NCBI GenBank assembly: GCA_964653075.1
Contig: CAZZAX010000095.1
Coordinates: 1 to 23,740 of the forward strand
Reading direction: 5' to 3'
Source of the DNA: NIOZ-UU13 sp964653075
Lineage (GTDB): Bacteria > Planctomycetota > Phycisphaerae > Sedimentisphaerales > Anaerobacaceae
Length of the DNA stretch: 23,740 bases
Both the position numbers and the translations under genes were made by a program. The stretch's first letter is position 1; the number at the start of each line of letters is the position of its first letter. The notes beneath the pieces are model-generated. The model saw only the letters and a program-made list of their open reading frames with translations. It was not told the origin of the DNA and did not search any database. Below, in pieces: positions 8,199-17,277 of the stretch.

Positions 8199-11100
8199 AT
8201 GGAAAAGGTAAGAAAAGTTGTAAAAAAGTATTATTTAAGGCAGATTATAACATACTGGCTCGCCTGCTGGATGTTCTTTGGTCTGCCGGCGCAAGTCGCT
8301 ATGGCGGCGATGAATGCTGGTAATATTGTATCAACGAGCCAAACGACCGGTGTTGATTTTCTTAATCCCTCCGGTTCCGATATTACCACAGTAATAGCTC
8401 CGCATCAGGCAATCATTGAATATAGCGATTTTAATGTCGATGCACTAAAAACGCTTCATTTTGACCAGGCACTTGCTACTGATGCTGTGTTGAACAGGAT
8501 AATTGAGGATAGTCCCCAATCAAATATATATGGGAATATTACAGCCCTTGGCAGGGTTTTCATAGTTAATCCTGCTGGTATCGTCTTCGGCTCCACTGCA
8601 ACTGTAAATGTTGCACAGTTGGTTGCTTCCGGACTCGGAATGTCGGATGGTGCGTTCCAGGCCGTCTTGGCTGATGTGGACAACAAGATGGAATTTACCG
8701 GCGGCAGTGGTAAAGTGGAGAACTGGGGTACAATCAATGCCACTGATAGCGTTTATCTTATTGGTAAAACCGTTAGAAATCACGGCTCGATCCTTTGTCC
8801 TGATGGTTTGGTTGTAATGGCTGCCGGTAATGAGGTTAAACTCCGTCAGCCCGGCAGTACCGTCATTGTGGATATGACCATAGACTATACTGGCGATACT
8901 GATAACGATATTAATCACACCGGCGGCAAAATCGAGGCGAAAAATATAGCCCTCGCAGCAGGTGACATCTGGTCCTCGGCCCTGATAGAAACCGAGACAC
9001 TGAGAGCCGAAGCAAAAGGTTATGTTAAAGTCGACGATATTATCAATGCCCACGATACTGCCAGTTCTGACGCCGTAGCCACGATTGATATTATCGCTGG
9101 CGGTAATGTTACTGTAAATGCCGAAATTAAGGCCGAAGCTGTGGCTGATGGTGTAGATAACGCTACTGCTACATTAACAATAAACGCCGATGGAGATGTG
9201 GATATAAGTGGCAACGTGCATACCTATGCTTTCACTAAGGATGGTTCGGGCAACAACAACGCTACGGCCAAGACGACAGTCACAGCCGCTAACGTAACCA
9301 TTGACGATGGCCAAATAGGCTCTGACGCTTACGTTGAAAATGGCTCAGGTAACTCCACAGCAAATGTTGATATTATCACCACCGATAGTGATGTAAAAGT
9401 TATTAATGATAGCTGGATATGGTCTTACGCTGAGGCTGATGGTGACTCAGGTGAATCTACGTCTAAGATAACAATTGATGCCGATAACGTAACTGTTGAA
9501 AACTTCAGCGGAATATATGCCGAAACTGAGGCTTATGATGGCTCAGGTAACACATTAGCTACTGTTGATATTGACGCAGATGGTGATGTTCTTGTCAAGG
9601 CCGGCGCAGACGGACAAAGTTACATAACATCAGATGCTTACTCTGATGACGCAGGTGACACCACAGCTACTGTTGATATTTACGCAACCGGTAACGTTCT
9701 TGTGAATGCAAGCGTAGTAGACAAACTAAGTTACATAGGATCGGAAGCTTCCTCTTATGAGGCAGATAACGCTAAGGCTGAGACAATAGTTGATGTCGGC
9801 GGCAGTGTTATAGTAACAGGCTCAGGAGGCACTGGACGTGTTTATGCCTGGGCTCACGATGGCTCATCTAAAAACACCGCCAATGTGACCGTTACGGCAA
9901 AAAGGGATACTGTTGATCCGGATGTCGAGGATGGCCATGTTAGCGTAAAAGCCAGCAATGGCGGTGATGCTATAATAAAAGCTCGGGCTGATTCTGGCAC
10001 TGTTAATTCCGCTACTACGACTATTATAACCGATGGCGGAGTTCTGGTACAATCCGACTGGGACAACAATAGCGATGCCAGGATAAGAGCTGAAGCCGAG
10101 AACGCCTCTGTTTCCAATACGGCCATAATTAATATGACCGCTCTTGAAGATATTATTGTAACAAGCGACAGCAGTACTGCTGAAATATATGCTATGGCGC
10201 AGTTTGCCATAGATGACCCTGACAATAACAATAACAAGGCCGAGATTAATATAACAGCCCGAAGCGTTGAGGTAAAAACGCAACATGATGCTGCTGAAAT
10301 AACCGCATATACTTATGATGGCTTTACCAATACCTCCAACGTTACGATTACCGCCAAAGGTACGGAAATAATCGAAGACGACGTAGTTGTTGGCACAGAA
10401 GGCGGAGATGTAAAGGTAAAAAGCGATCCGGGCGATGGCAACCCAGGCTATGCCGGAATAAGAGCGGTTGCTGAGGATGGCCCAACGAATACAACTAATG
10501 TTAAAATTGATGCCGCTGGCGATGTCGAGGTAATAGCCAGAAATGGCGGCGAAGCTGAAATAATAGCAGAGGCTTTTAATTCGCTTTATATTGGAGAAGA
10601 AGATGACATTGCTTATTCTAAGTTGATTAACACCGCCGGTGTTGATATTGACGCCGATGGCCGCGTGAAGGTAAAGGCCGAAGGCGGTACGTATGAATAT
10701 CCATCGCCTGAGTGGATTGGCAGCTATGCTGCTATAACAGCTAAAGCTCGAAATATATTTGACATTGAGCGTGATTCAAGTGAACCTGTAAATCTTACAC
10801 TCAATGGCCTTACGAACGAAGCAACCGTTGATATTGACGCCGCTAAAGTTGAGGTGCTTTCCTATAGCGGCGCCGAAGCTGAAATATTAGCTGAGGCCGC
10901 CAATATCCTGGATTGGGATTTTGATGAAGATGGACCTCTTCCTGAAGGAGTCACTATCAATTTAACTGGCGATAACATAAATAACACTGCCCTTGTTGAT
11001 ATTGCTACACTTGCCGTTGAAGATGATGAGCAAAATAATGGCAATGTTTTGGTAAAAGCCGATGGCGGCGACTATGCCGGAATAAGGGCTGATGCCTTTA

Positions 11101-13688
11101 ACGGGATTTTGGAACTTGCAGACCCTGAAACTGCGGATGACCTTCCGCAGAATATGACTAACCTCGCCGATGTTACGATTGACGCCGACGGTGAAGTTAA
11201 GGTAGCAGGCTATTACGGCGAGGCCGCAGTAACAGCTTTCGCTGCATTAGGTAGAAACAATGAGGCCACTGTTGATATTACCGCCGATGACGACCTTAAG
11301 GTGGAAGGTTATTACGGCGAGGGTAGTATCGAAGCCATTGCTGACTCGGGTGTTGATAACACCGCTAATATTGTGGTTAACGTTGTTGGAGGCGATGTTA
11401 AGGTAACAGACGAAGGTGGAATCGGCGACACAGCCAAAATAGAAGCTAAAGCGCAGTATGCCTTAAATAGCAACAATGCCGATGTTCAAATCAGCGCAAC
11501 TGCCACTACCACCACGTATGAGAGAGAAGGAGATGGTGGTGTAGTAGAAGTAGAGGAAGTTAATGGTGGTAATATTAAAGTCGTTGCCAAAGATGGCGGC
11601 CATGCTGAAATAACGGCATTTGCTGCTGATGCTGAGGCTGAGATGGACCTAACTTCCAACACTGCTAACGTTACGATACGCACCAATAGCGCCGAAGGAA
11701 CCACGTGGGAGCAGGTAGATCAACCTTTATCTACTCTTGGTGATACGCCAAGTGATGAACCGGTTGAATATGAAAAAGTACTTTATACCGAAGGCGGCGA
11801 TGTTAAGGTGAAAGTCGAAAACGGCGGCAAAGCTGCAATACAGTCTGTGACTATGCGTGCCAATGAAAACGACTCCGATGTTTTGATTTGTGCCGAAGGT
11901 GAAGTTGTAGTGAGTGACAAAAATTCGCAGTTTACTACAGCCAAAATAACATCTGTCGCTCATTTTGGCAACATTAACAACGCCTATACAGGTGTCCGTG
12001 GCGCTGAAGGTATTACGGTATTGGCCGATGGCGGCAATGCTTCAATAGCTTCAAAAGCCATGTTTGGGCTTGATTGCATGTTACTTGCTGAATTGAACAA
12101 CGCCTTTACTTCACTTTGTACTGATGGCGATGTCCTGGTAATAGGCCTGAATAATGGTACTGCCGAAGTATTATCTAAGGCTATCGAAGGCATTGGGAAC
12201 ACCGCCGAAACTGGCGTTTGTGCCGATGGTGATATTCTCGTAGCCGCCGGCTTGGACGGTATGGGCGGTACGGCTAAGATAAAATCGGAAGCTCGAGCTG
12301 CTTATGTTTATGTGGCACCGACAACAGAACCTACGGGAGGAACTACGTCGGCCCCGCAGGAGCCGCAGGAGCCGACATCAGCTACCGCCAATACTACCGT
12401 TGTCTCTCATAAAGGTGGTGTTGGTGTAATAGACATGGGTGGCCCCAACACAGCTTTAATAGAAGCCAAGGCTCATAATAGCAATGAGAACAATGCCTAT
12501 GTTGGTGTTGCTGCCGGAGCAGACCTTTCACCTAAGGATCTCGTACAGGATACACCGACTGTGGTTAAAAATGGGCGTGAAGGGGAAGTCTGGGATTATC
12601 TTTTGGACAAAATTATGCCCGGAAATGTTAATGTAGAAGGCCTTGGAGGTTCAGCTAAAGCTTCCATAATATCTAAAGCTTACGATGGCCCTGTAAACAC
12701 CGCCGAGACGGTAGTTTGTGCACCCGGTGAGGTTAAAGTATATGCTGTAAGTGATGGCGGTATGCCGATAGCTCAGATTAAATCCAAGGCCGGTTGGCAT
12801 AATGATTATGATTCTCTCAACAGTGCTACTACGCGGATTTATGCCAGCGAAGTTGATGTGGACGTCCCGGGCCTTTACCGAGGAAATGCAATATGGGCAT
12901 ACGCTTATGGTAATGACGACAATCCGCGTGTACCTGGTGAATTCCTCTTGGAGTATCTGGGTGAACCTTATACCGGTGAATATTATAACATGACAGAGCA
13001 TGGTGAAGTTGTCTATGGCGATGGTGAAGAAGACAACGCCACGTTAATAATTCAGAATTATAGCGACCGCGAAAATTGCCCCGAATGCCCACCGTGTCCG
13101 GATTGTGACTTGGATGGACCGGACGAACCTCCGATTGGACCTCCGGCCCCATTGGGCGCAGCACCGCTTCCGGCATTGCAGCAGATAGTCTTTGAGCAAG
13201 GCGGTTGTCCTGCATTAATGGAATGGTTGGCTAATGAAGTCGGTGTTGCAGTGGATGTACAGGTCTTCCTGGCAAACGCCTTTGTATCTTCTACCGATTG
13301 CCAGCCCTGTGAGACCGCTGCAAGGCTAAAGGCTGCCGCTGCGGTTTTGACTGACGAAGACGGCTCACACATGGCTGCTATGAACCAGGTATTTACTGAG
13401 CTGATAAATACATTGACACTTAGTGCACCGTTCACACCGGAAATGGCCGACTCGGTTGCTGCTGCTTTCAATGGTCGTGTCAATGACGGAACACAGTATG
13501 CTACAGCGATAGAGTACATTGATGCTTTCGTTCAGTATATCGCTATTCTGAACACTGAAATGGGCTCGCCGATAGCTGATTCTGTCGCCTATGTCTTGGA
13601 AAAATACGGCTCTGACGTATCTGGTAATCCCATCATGGCCGATTTCCTTGCGTCGCGTTTGGAAAGCGGCGAAACTTTCGCTCAGTAA
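8199..13688 (+). CDS. TpsA-type secreted filamentous-haemagglutinin-like exoprotein
   Basis: 1829 residues. A long basic signal (MEKVRKVVKKYYLRQIITYW, cleavage near AMA-AMN at 36) resembles the extended signals of TPS exoproteins. The TPS domain spans about 38-230: GVDFLNPSGSD, YGNITALGRVF, then NPAGIVFG beginning at N124, the equivalent of the NPNG box needed for TpsB recognition. Residues about 290-1560 are Asn/Thr/Asp/Gly-rich repeats with core (V)xIxAxGxVxVxAxxGGxAxIxAxA, predicting a long right-handed beta-helix stalk. Residues 1627-1636 form a CxxCxxCxxC cluster, followed by a Pro-rich linker and a helical C-terminal domain (about 1655-1829) containing further cysteines. I recall similar C-termini in other planctomycete exoproteins, but their role is unknown. 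GGGAG just upstream supports the start, and a strong terminator follows the stop by 45 bases. The role is likely adhesion or a surface layer; no toxin domain is recognisable. Confidence 0.93.
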   Translation: MEKVRKVVKKYYLRQIITYWLACWMFFGLPAQVAMAAMNAGNIVSTSQTTGVDFLNPSGSDITTVIAPHQAIIEYSDFNVDALKTLHFDQALATDAVLNRIIEDSPQSNIYGNITALGRVFIVNPAGIVFGSTATVNVAQLVASGLGMSDGAFQAVLADVDNKMEFTGGSGKVENWGTINATDSVYLIGKTVRNHGSILCPDGLVVMAAGNEVKLRQPGSTVIVDMTIDYTGDTDNDINHTGGKIEAKNIALAAGDIWSSALIETETLRAEAKGYVKVDDIINAHDTASSDAVATIDIIAGGNVTVNAEIKAEAVADGVDNATATLTINADGDVDISGNVHTYAFTKDGSGNNNATAKTTVTAANVTIDDGQIGSDAYVENGSGNSTANVDIITTDSDVKVINDSWIWSYAEADGDSGESTSKITIDADNVTVENFSGIYAETEAYDGSGNTLATVDIDADGDVLVKAGADGQSYITSDAYSDDAGDTTATVDIYATGNVLVNASVVDKLSYIGSEASSYEADNAKAETIVDVGGSVIVTGSGGTGRVYAWAHDGSSKNTANVTVTAKRDTVDPDVEDGHVSVKASNGGDAIIKARADSGTVNSATTTIITDGGVLVQSDWDNNSDARIRAEAENASVSNTAIINMTALEDIIVTSDSSTAEIYAMAQFAIDDPDNNNNKAEINITARSVEVKTQHDAAEITAYTYDGFTNTSNVTITAKGTEIIEDDVVVGTEGGDVKVKSDPGDGNPGYAGIRAVAEDGPTNTTNVKIDAAGDVEVIARNGGEAEIIAEAFNSLYIGEEDDIAYSKLINTAGVDIDADGRVKVKAEGGTYEYPSPEWIGSYAAITAKARNIFDIERDSSEPVNLTLNGLTNEATVDIDAAKVEVLSYSGAEAEILAEAANILDWDFDEDGPLPEGVTINLTGDNINNTALVDIATLAVEDDEQNNGNVLVKADGGDYAGIRADAFNGILELADPETADDLPQNMTNLADVTIDADGEVKVAGYYGEAAVTAFAALGRNNEATVDITADDDLKVEGYYGEGSIEAIADSGVDNTANIVVNVVGGDVKVTDEGGIGDTAKIEAKAQYALNSNNADVQISATATTTTYEREGDGGVVEVEEVNGGNIKVVAKDGGHAEITAFAADAEAEMDLTSNTANVTIRTNSAEGTTWEQVDQPLSTLGDTPSDEPVEYEKVLYTEGGDVKVKVENGGKAAIQSVTMRANENDSDVLICAEGEVVVSDKNSQFTTAKITSVAHFGNINNAYTGVRGAEGITVLADGGNASIASKAMFGLDCMLLAELNNAFTSLCTDGDVLVIGLNNGTAEVLSKAIEGIGNTAETGVCADGDILVAAGLDGMGGTAKIKSEARAAYVYVAPTTEPTGGTTSAPQEPQEPTSATANTTVVSHKGGVGVIDMGGPNTALIEAKAHNSNENNAYVGVAAGADLSPKDLVQDTPTVVKNGREGEVWDYLLDKIMPGNVNVEGLGGSAKASIISKAYDGPVNTAETVVCAPGEVKVYAVSDGGMPIAQIKSKAGWHNDYDSLNSATTRIYASEVDVDVPGLYRGNAIWAYAYGNDDNPRVPGEFLLEYLGEPYTGEYYNMTEHGEVVYGDGEEDNATLIIQNYSDRENCPECPPCPDCDLDGPDEPPIGPPAPLGAAPLPALQQIVFEQGGCPALMEWLANEVGVAVDVQVFLANAFVSSTDCQPCETAARLKAAAAVLTDEDGSHMAAMNQVFTELINTLTLSAPFTPEMADSVAAAFNGRVNDGTQYATAIEYIDAFVQYIAILNTEMGSPIADSVAYVLEKYGSDVSGNPIMADFLASRLESGETFAQ
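9157..12800 (+). repeat. Degenerate beta-helix repeats in TpsA
   Basis: About two dozen copies, 35 to 65 residues apart, of the pattern N(T/N)AxVxIxAxGDVxVxAxxGGxAxIxAxA. Conserved core strands are separated by variable inserts, and a Thr/Pro/Gln linker at about residues 1372-1392 interrupts the series. Copies are diverged at DNA level. In the last third the residue before A(D/E/P)G becomes cysteine in four repeats (C1231, C1307, C1341, C1507). Confidence 0.7.
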
Positions 13689-13733
13689 TTCTCGAAGAGA
13701 ATTAGAGCAAGCGGATTATTGATTGTTAAAAAA

Positions 13734-13772
13734 AATAAGCCCGTCCCTTTTGGGGCGGGCTTATTCTTTTTT
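13734..13772 (+). terminator. Rho-independent terminator of the TPS operon
   Basis: AATAAGCCCGTCCC at 13734-13747 pairs with GGGGCGGGCTTATT at 13752-13765 around a TTTT loop: a 14-pair stem with one G-T wobble, followed by CTTTTTT. An A run on the left side gives the opposite strand a T run as well, so it could stop transcription from both directions. It lies 45 bases after the TpsA stop codon. Confidence 0.95.
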
Positions 13773-13833
13773 GAGCCGATTTATTAGGTTGTTACTGAAG
13801 TGCTGCGAAGTATAAATTCATCGCTTGCACGAA

Positions 13834-13901
13834 TGGGCGAAACAGGACTTGAACCTGTGGCCTTCCTTTCTAATACCTGGTTTCTTTTGTTGGGTTCGCC
13901 A
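13834..13901 (-). other. tRNA-like element: intact T arm and acceptor-like pairing, no recognisable D or anticodon arm
   Basis: On the minus strand, ACAGG-TTCAAGT-CCTGT (13858-13842) is a perfect five-pair T arm whose loop obeys TTCRANY. It is followed directly by TTCGCCCA (13841-13834), which reads as the 3' acceptor strand plus discriminator. GGCGAA at 13900-13895 can pair with TTCGCC to form six acceptor pairs. Between them are only 36 bases, about five short of a normal tRNA, and I can fold neither a D arm nor an anticodon arm there. No CCA is encoded. This could be a decayed tRNA, the 3' end of a tRNA left by element integration, or a small tRNA-like RNA. The following 218 bases up to the next gene hold nothing I recognise. 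Confidence 0.45.
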
Positions 13902-14119
13902 TGTACGCCATAAGAATTCTTGTCTATGTATGTAATCCTATACGATTTAAACAACACAAAAGCATCGCAGATTGTCAAATCCTGTTTTCTATATATTCGG
14001 CAGTTTATATTTAATTTACTTTTACTATTCTGCCTGCCGTAATTTGTATATGCTGTTCGAATGAAAAGCTGACAGTAAAAAGTGGATTAGTCATATTTGA
14101 GAGTGAAAATGAGGTTGGT

Positions 14120-15826
14120 ATGAATATTTACAACAACTATCTTATCCGGCTGTATTCGAATGTCGTCAAGATAATCTTAACTCCCCTTCTCATTTTGTCT
14201 TGTTCGACATCTGAAATATGTGCCGGTTCCTCGGATTATTTTGCGACCGAAGATCAACTTTTAATTACTGGCTCGGAATTTTATCAGCGTAGTCAGTTCG
14301 ATGCAGGTGATATTCGGCTCTTTCTCAAAAATATTAACGATGAGCCTGTGTCGATTAGTCAGCTCAAACTCTATAGACTTATATTAGATGTTAAAGGTGA
14401 AAAATCATATAAAGAAGATGGTGCAGAAATAAACTATTTATGTTCAAAATTATCACCGCCGGTTTTAATGGCGGATCAGAACGGAGAGCTTCTGGTTAAA
14501 CTTCTTAAGACTCCGCCAAATAACAGCAAGCTTAAATGTATCATTTATGGCAAGACAGGCCGGATTTCAGAAACGCTGATTTCTATACAAAATACGCCTA
14601 TCTGGATCTCGTATGTAGGTTTTTCTGAAGACCTTGGCAAAGTTTATGTATATGCCCAAAATAATACAAAAACATTCTTGAGTATTCGACTTCTGGAGGT
14701 GGCAGGAGTTAATGTCGGCGACAATTATCAGTCAATAAATAATAACCTGCCTCCAGGTGACATAGGTTGTCTGATGTTTAAAATGTCGAGACGTCCGGTT
14801 CTCGGAGAATACGTTCATATAGTTATATCTGCAGAAACAAATGAGCAGGAATTCCAGACACATAGGATTGTTAAGGCGTCAAACAAATTCACCTTATTAA
14901 CAGAGGGTGGCTCTCCCAATCCCAAACTTGGATTAGATTCTAAAAGCTTATTTGTCCAGATCATGAGTTGTCCTGCCCACGCCCATGGCACTCATGAAGA
15001 GGCGGCTAAAAAATTTGTAGACGACTACTACAGTAGATTCTCACAAAATCCATATCTTCTAATACAAATGTGGATATGCCGTTCTGGGAAACCTGAAACA
15101 TGGTACAAATTTGGTGCACTTCCTGATGTTGCTGTTATGAATCCTGTCCTGTTGGCACAACGAGCATATGAATCCGACACAAAGGCTTCTGAACGATTTT
15201 GTCCATTTTTCTGGCTTGCCGCTACTGCAAAAAAGGCAGTTGCACCAAATAGATATCTCGCCTGTATCCCTGTTATTCCTAGGGATAATACTATCTTTTT
15301 ACAAAATAATCACACGCCTGAGGAGATCAAGTTCCTGGTTTACTGTACCATTGCTGCCGGTGCCAAGGGGGTATTATATAGGGGGACACCCTCGTCTGGC
15401 CGGCTAAGTCACGATACATTTGTACGATTGAATAGAGAACTGCAGCAGCTAAAACCATTGTTAATAATAGGTGAACCTGTCAATTGGGCCTCAACAAAAG
15501 ATAATAATTACGTAGCAAAGTGTCTTCTGTGCGGTAATGAAGCTATACTAATAATAGTTTTCGACCACCGATATTTTGGTGAGCAGCGGAATAACAAGTT
15601 GTACACGCCTGCGTTTGGAAAAACCGTAAGGCCGGTGAAAATTCAAGTCAAAGTTCCGGAAGGTTTCCTGGCTTCTGAATTGAAATCCACGTATGCCCCA
15701 CTTTCAAGAAAGCTCTGGAGTTGCGAGGAAAGCCGGCTGGATTTTACGGCCAATATGGTTGATTCGGTTCAGGTGTATAAGGCTGTTCTTATACGCAAAA
15801 GTTCCGTATCGAGTTTGGAGGAATAG
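14120..15826 (+). CDS. Exported protein of unknown function, possible TIM-barrel C-terminal half
   Basis: 568 residues. The start ATG at 14120 has GAGG upstream. A hydrophobic N-terminal segment (about 17-35) contains ILSC, which fits a lipobox; alternatively a signal peptidase I site lies after ICAG, so it may be a lipoprotein or a soluble periplasmic protein. The first half (about 40-270) looks like beta-sandwich modules. The second half (from about 280: MSCPAHAHGTHEEAAKKF, GALPDVAVMNPVLLAQ, FFWLAATAKKAV, IAAGAKGVLYRG near residue 410, QLKPLLIIGEPVNWAS) has the alternating strand and helix texture of glycoside-hydrolase-like barrels in secreted planctomycete proteins. I cannot identify catalytic acids, so an enzyme role is inference. 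Its stop codon is only seven bases before the next gene, so the two are translated from one message. Confidence 0.82.
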   Translation: MNIYNNYLIRLYSNVVKIILTPLLILSCSTSEICAGSSDYFATEDQLLITGSEFYQRSQFDAGDIRLFLKNINDEPVSISQLKLYRLILDVKGEKSYKEDGAEINYLCSKLSPPVLMADQNGELLVKLLKTPPNNSKLKCIIYGKTGRISETLISIQNTPIWISYVGFSEDLGKVYVYAQNNTKTFLSIRLLEVAGVNVGDNYQSINNNLPPGDIGCLMFKMSRRPVLGEYVHIVISAETNEQEFQTHRIVKASNKFTLLTEGGSPNPKLGLDSKSLFVQIMSCPAHAHGTHEEAAKKFVDDYYSRFSQNPYLLIQMWICRSGKPETWYKFGALPDVAVMNPVLLAQRAYESDTKASERFCPFFWLAATAKKAVAPNRYLACIPVIPRDNTIFLQNNHTPEEIKFLVYCTIAAGAKGVLYRGTPSSGRLSHDTFVRLNRELQQLKPLLIIGEPVNWASTKDNNYVAKCLLCGNEAILIIVFDHRYFGEQRNNKLYTPAFGKTVRPVKIQVKVPEGFLASELKSTYAPLSRKLWSCEESRLDFTANMVDSVQVYKAVLIRKSSVSSLEE

Positions 15827-15833
15827 CAAAACC

Positions 15834-17204
15834 ATGCAAAAAAGAAAGTGTGTATTGGTAATTATTATATTGATTGTGATATCGATTTATTCCGGCCAGA
15901 GTAAATACTGTAACGCACAGATAAAGCAGGATAATCCGTATCTTGAATTTGAACAATTAGTGCGGAACAAGCTACACACCAAAGCGATAACAATCGGGGA
16001 TGATTTATTCGAAAGGCTTGTTTCCAAATACCCTGCAAACGCTGGTCTACACGATTTGCAAGGAAGGTTGGAAGTCGCACATGATCTCGTCGAGTTGATA
16101 AGAAAGGGTCTTGAATCCAGACAAAAAAAATCGCTTGAAGATATTGTCAGCCTCGATATACTGCCGGAACTCCCTCCCATAGGAAAGGACGAAGGGGAAC
16201 TCGATTATTTTCTTCCACCTGCCGAGCAGTTGTACTGGACTTACCACGAATCCTTTTCACACAAACTTAATATTCAAAAATTGTCTGTTGCAGAGTTAAA
16301 ATTTTTACTGGGATACTATGACATAAAAATACAAGGCTGGATTAAGGAAATTGCCAATATTGTTACTCAACTGATTATTGCTAATCCTGAGTCTTCAGAC
16401 CTGTCTTATCATAGTTTTGTACTGCCCTTATTATATCTTTGTGAGGAAGACTCTGGCTGGAACAAGACGGACTCCTTGTTCGCCCTCGTAGACTCGGACA
16501 ATCTTGATGTAATGTCGGATTTTTGCCTTTTACGGGTGGACCGGCCTAAAGCGGCTCTTGCAATAGCTAAATACAAAGCCAAGTCTCAGGATAAAAGCTT
16601 TCCTGTGGTTGAATGGACTCTTGCAGCAGGCACAAAGTGCATTGAAAACCACCGGCCGGACCTTGCTGAGGGATTATTGACCGGAGTCATTGATACCCTT
16701 GATGATAAAGGTAATATCGTCGAGCTAAGATTAAAGGTCGTGGAAGGTTATGGCAAGTGCGGTGACAATGCGACCGCCGCAAAAAAATGCAGACAGATTG
16801 CAAAAGATTTTCCGGATAGCCCGCTTTACGGCAAGGTAATGTCCTCTTATTTCGCATATCTGGCGAAACAGTCACAACCAGGACAAATCCTGGCAGAAAT
16901 TGACTCGGAATTACAGTCTCGTCAATGTCAATGGTATTTCCCACAATTGATGTATCTTAAATGGTGGGCACTACGTAAAACAAATCAGCAGATTCTTGCA
17001 AAAAATATTGGCGAACAATTAATTGAAAACCATGGAAGCAGTCCATGTATCGCACCGGTGCTATTGGCCCATGGAACTGATGCGCTTTCGAATCAGCAGT
17101 ATGAAAAATGTCGGCAATTGCTTGCTCAGCTTACAAGAAATTTCCCACAAACAAATTCTGCGAAGCAAGCTCAGAAAATCCTGGTTCGTCTCGATAACAG
17201 GTAA
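15834..17204 (+). CDS. Exported TPR-like helical repeat protein
   Basis: I chose ATG 15834 (456 residues) because GGAGGA at 15817-15822 overlaps the end of the preceding gene and a signal peptide starts right there (MQKRKCVLVIIILIV, probable cleavage near CNA, residue 28). The same frame stays open back to 15693, inside the upstream gene, but that part has no signal or ribosome site. The mature protein is all helical. The C-terminal half shows tetratricopeptide-like texture: DFPDSPLYGKVMSSYFAYL, QYEKCRQLLAQLTRNFPQT and SAKQAQKILVRL, with a spacing and Asn-Phe-Pro turns typical of TolA-Pal-system-like and secreted TPR proteins. No catalytic domain is visible. It probably mediates protein-protein contacts in the periplasm, perhaps with the product of the gene seven bases upstream. 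The convergent downstream gene ends 73 bases away. Confidence 0.85.
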   Translation: MQKRKCVLVIIILIVISIYSGQSKYCNAQIKQDNPYLEFEQLVRNKLHTKAITIGDDLFERLVSKYPANAGLHDLQGRLEVAHDLVELIRKGLESRQKKSLEDIVSLDILPELPPIGKDEGELDYFLPPAEQLYWTYHESFSHKLNIQKLSVAELKFLLGYYDIKIQGWIKEIANIVTQLIIANPESSDLSYHSFVLPLLYLCEEDSGWNKTDSLFALVDSDNLDVMSDFCLLRVDRPKAALAIAKYKAKSQDKSFPVVEWTLAAGTKCIENHRPDLAEGLLTGVIDTLDDKGNIVELRLKVVEGYGKCGDNATAAKKCRQIAKDFPDSPLYGKVMSSYFAYLAKQSQPGQILAEIDSELQSRQCQWYFPQLMYLKWWALRKTNQQILAKNIGEQLIENHGSSPCIAPVLLAHGTDALSNQQYEKCRQLLAQLTRNFPQTNSAKQAQKILVRLDNR

Positions 17205-17277
17205 TTCGCAGTTCCATTTGGAAACTAAAATTTTACGTGTTGTATTTTGAAATTTTAATCTTATGTCAGTTAAAAAC

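Noticed and set aside
12829..13215. 128-codon minus-strand frame opposite the TpsA C-terminus
   Set aside because: It is antisense to a well-supported coding region and has no independent signal.
13784..13978. 64-codon minus-strand frame containing TGSSPVSPI
   Set aside because: This peptide is what a tRNA T arm and acceptor give when translated; the frame is a by-product of the tRNA-like element.
17209..17225. AGTTCC...GGAAACT hairpin between the convergent TPR and FGE-like genes, considered as a terminator
   Set aside because: The stem is short and bulged and is followed by mixed A/T rather than a clean T run, so I cannot support it.
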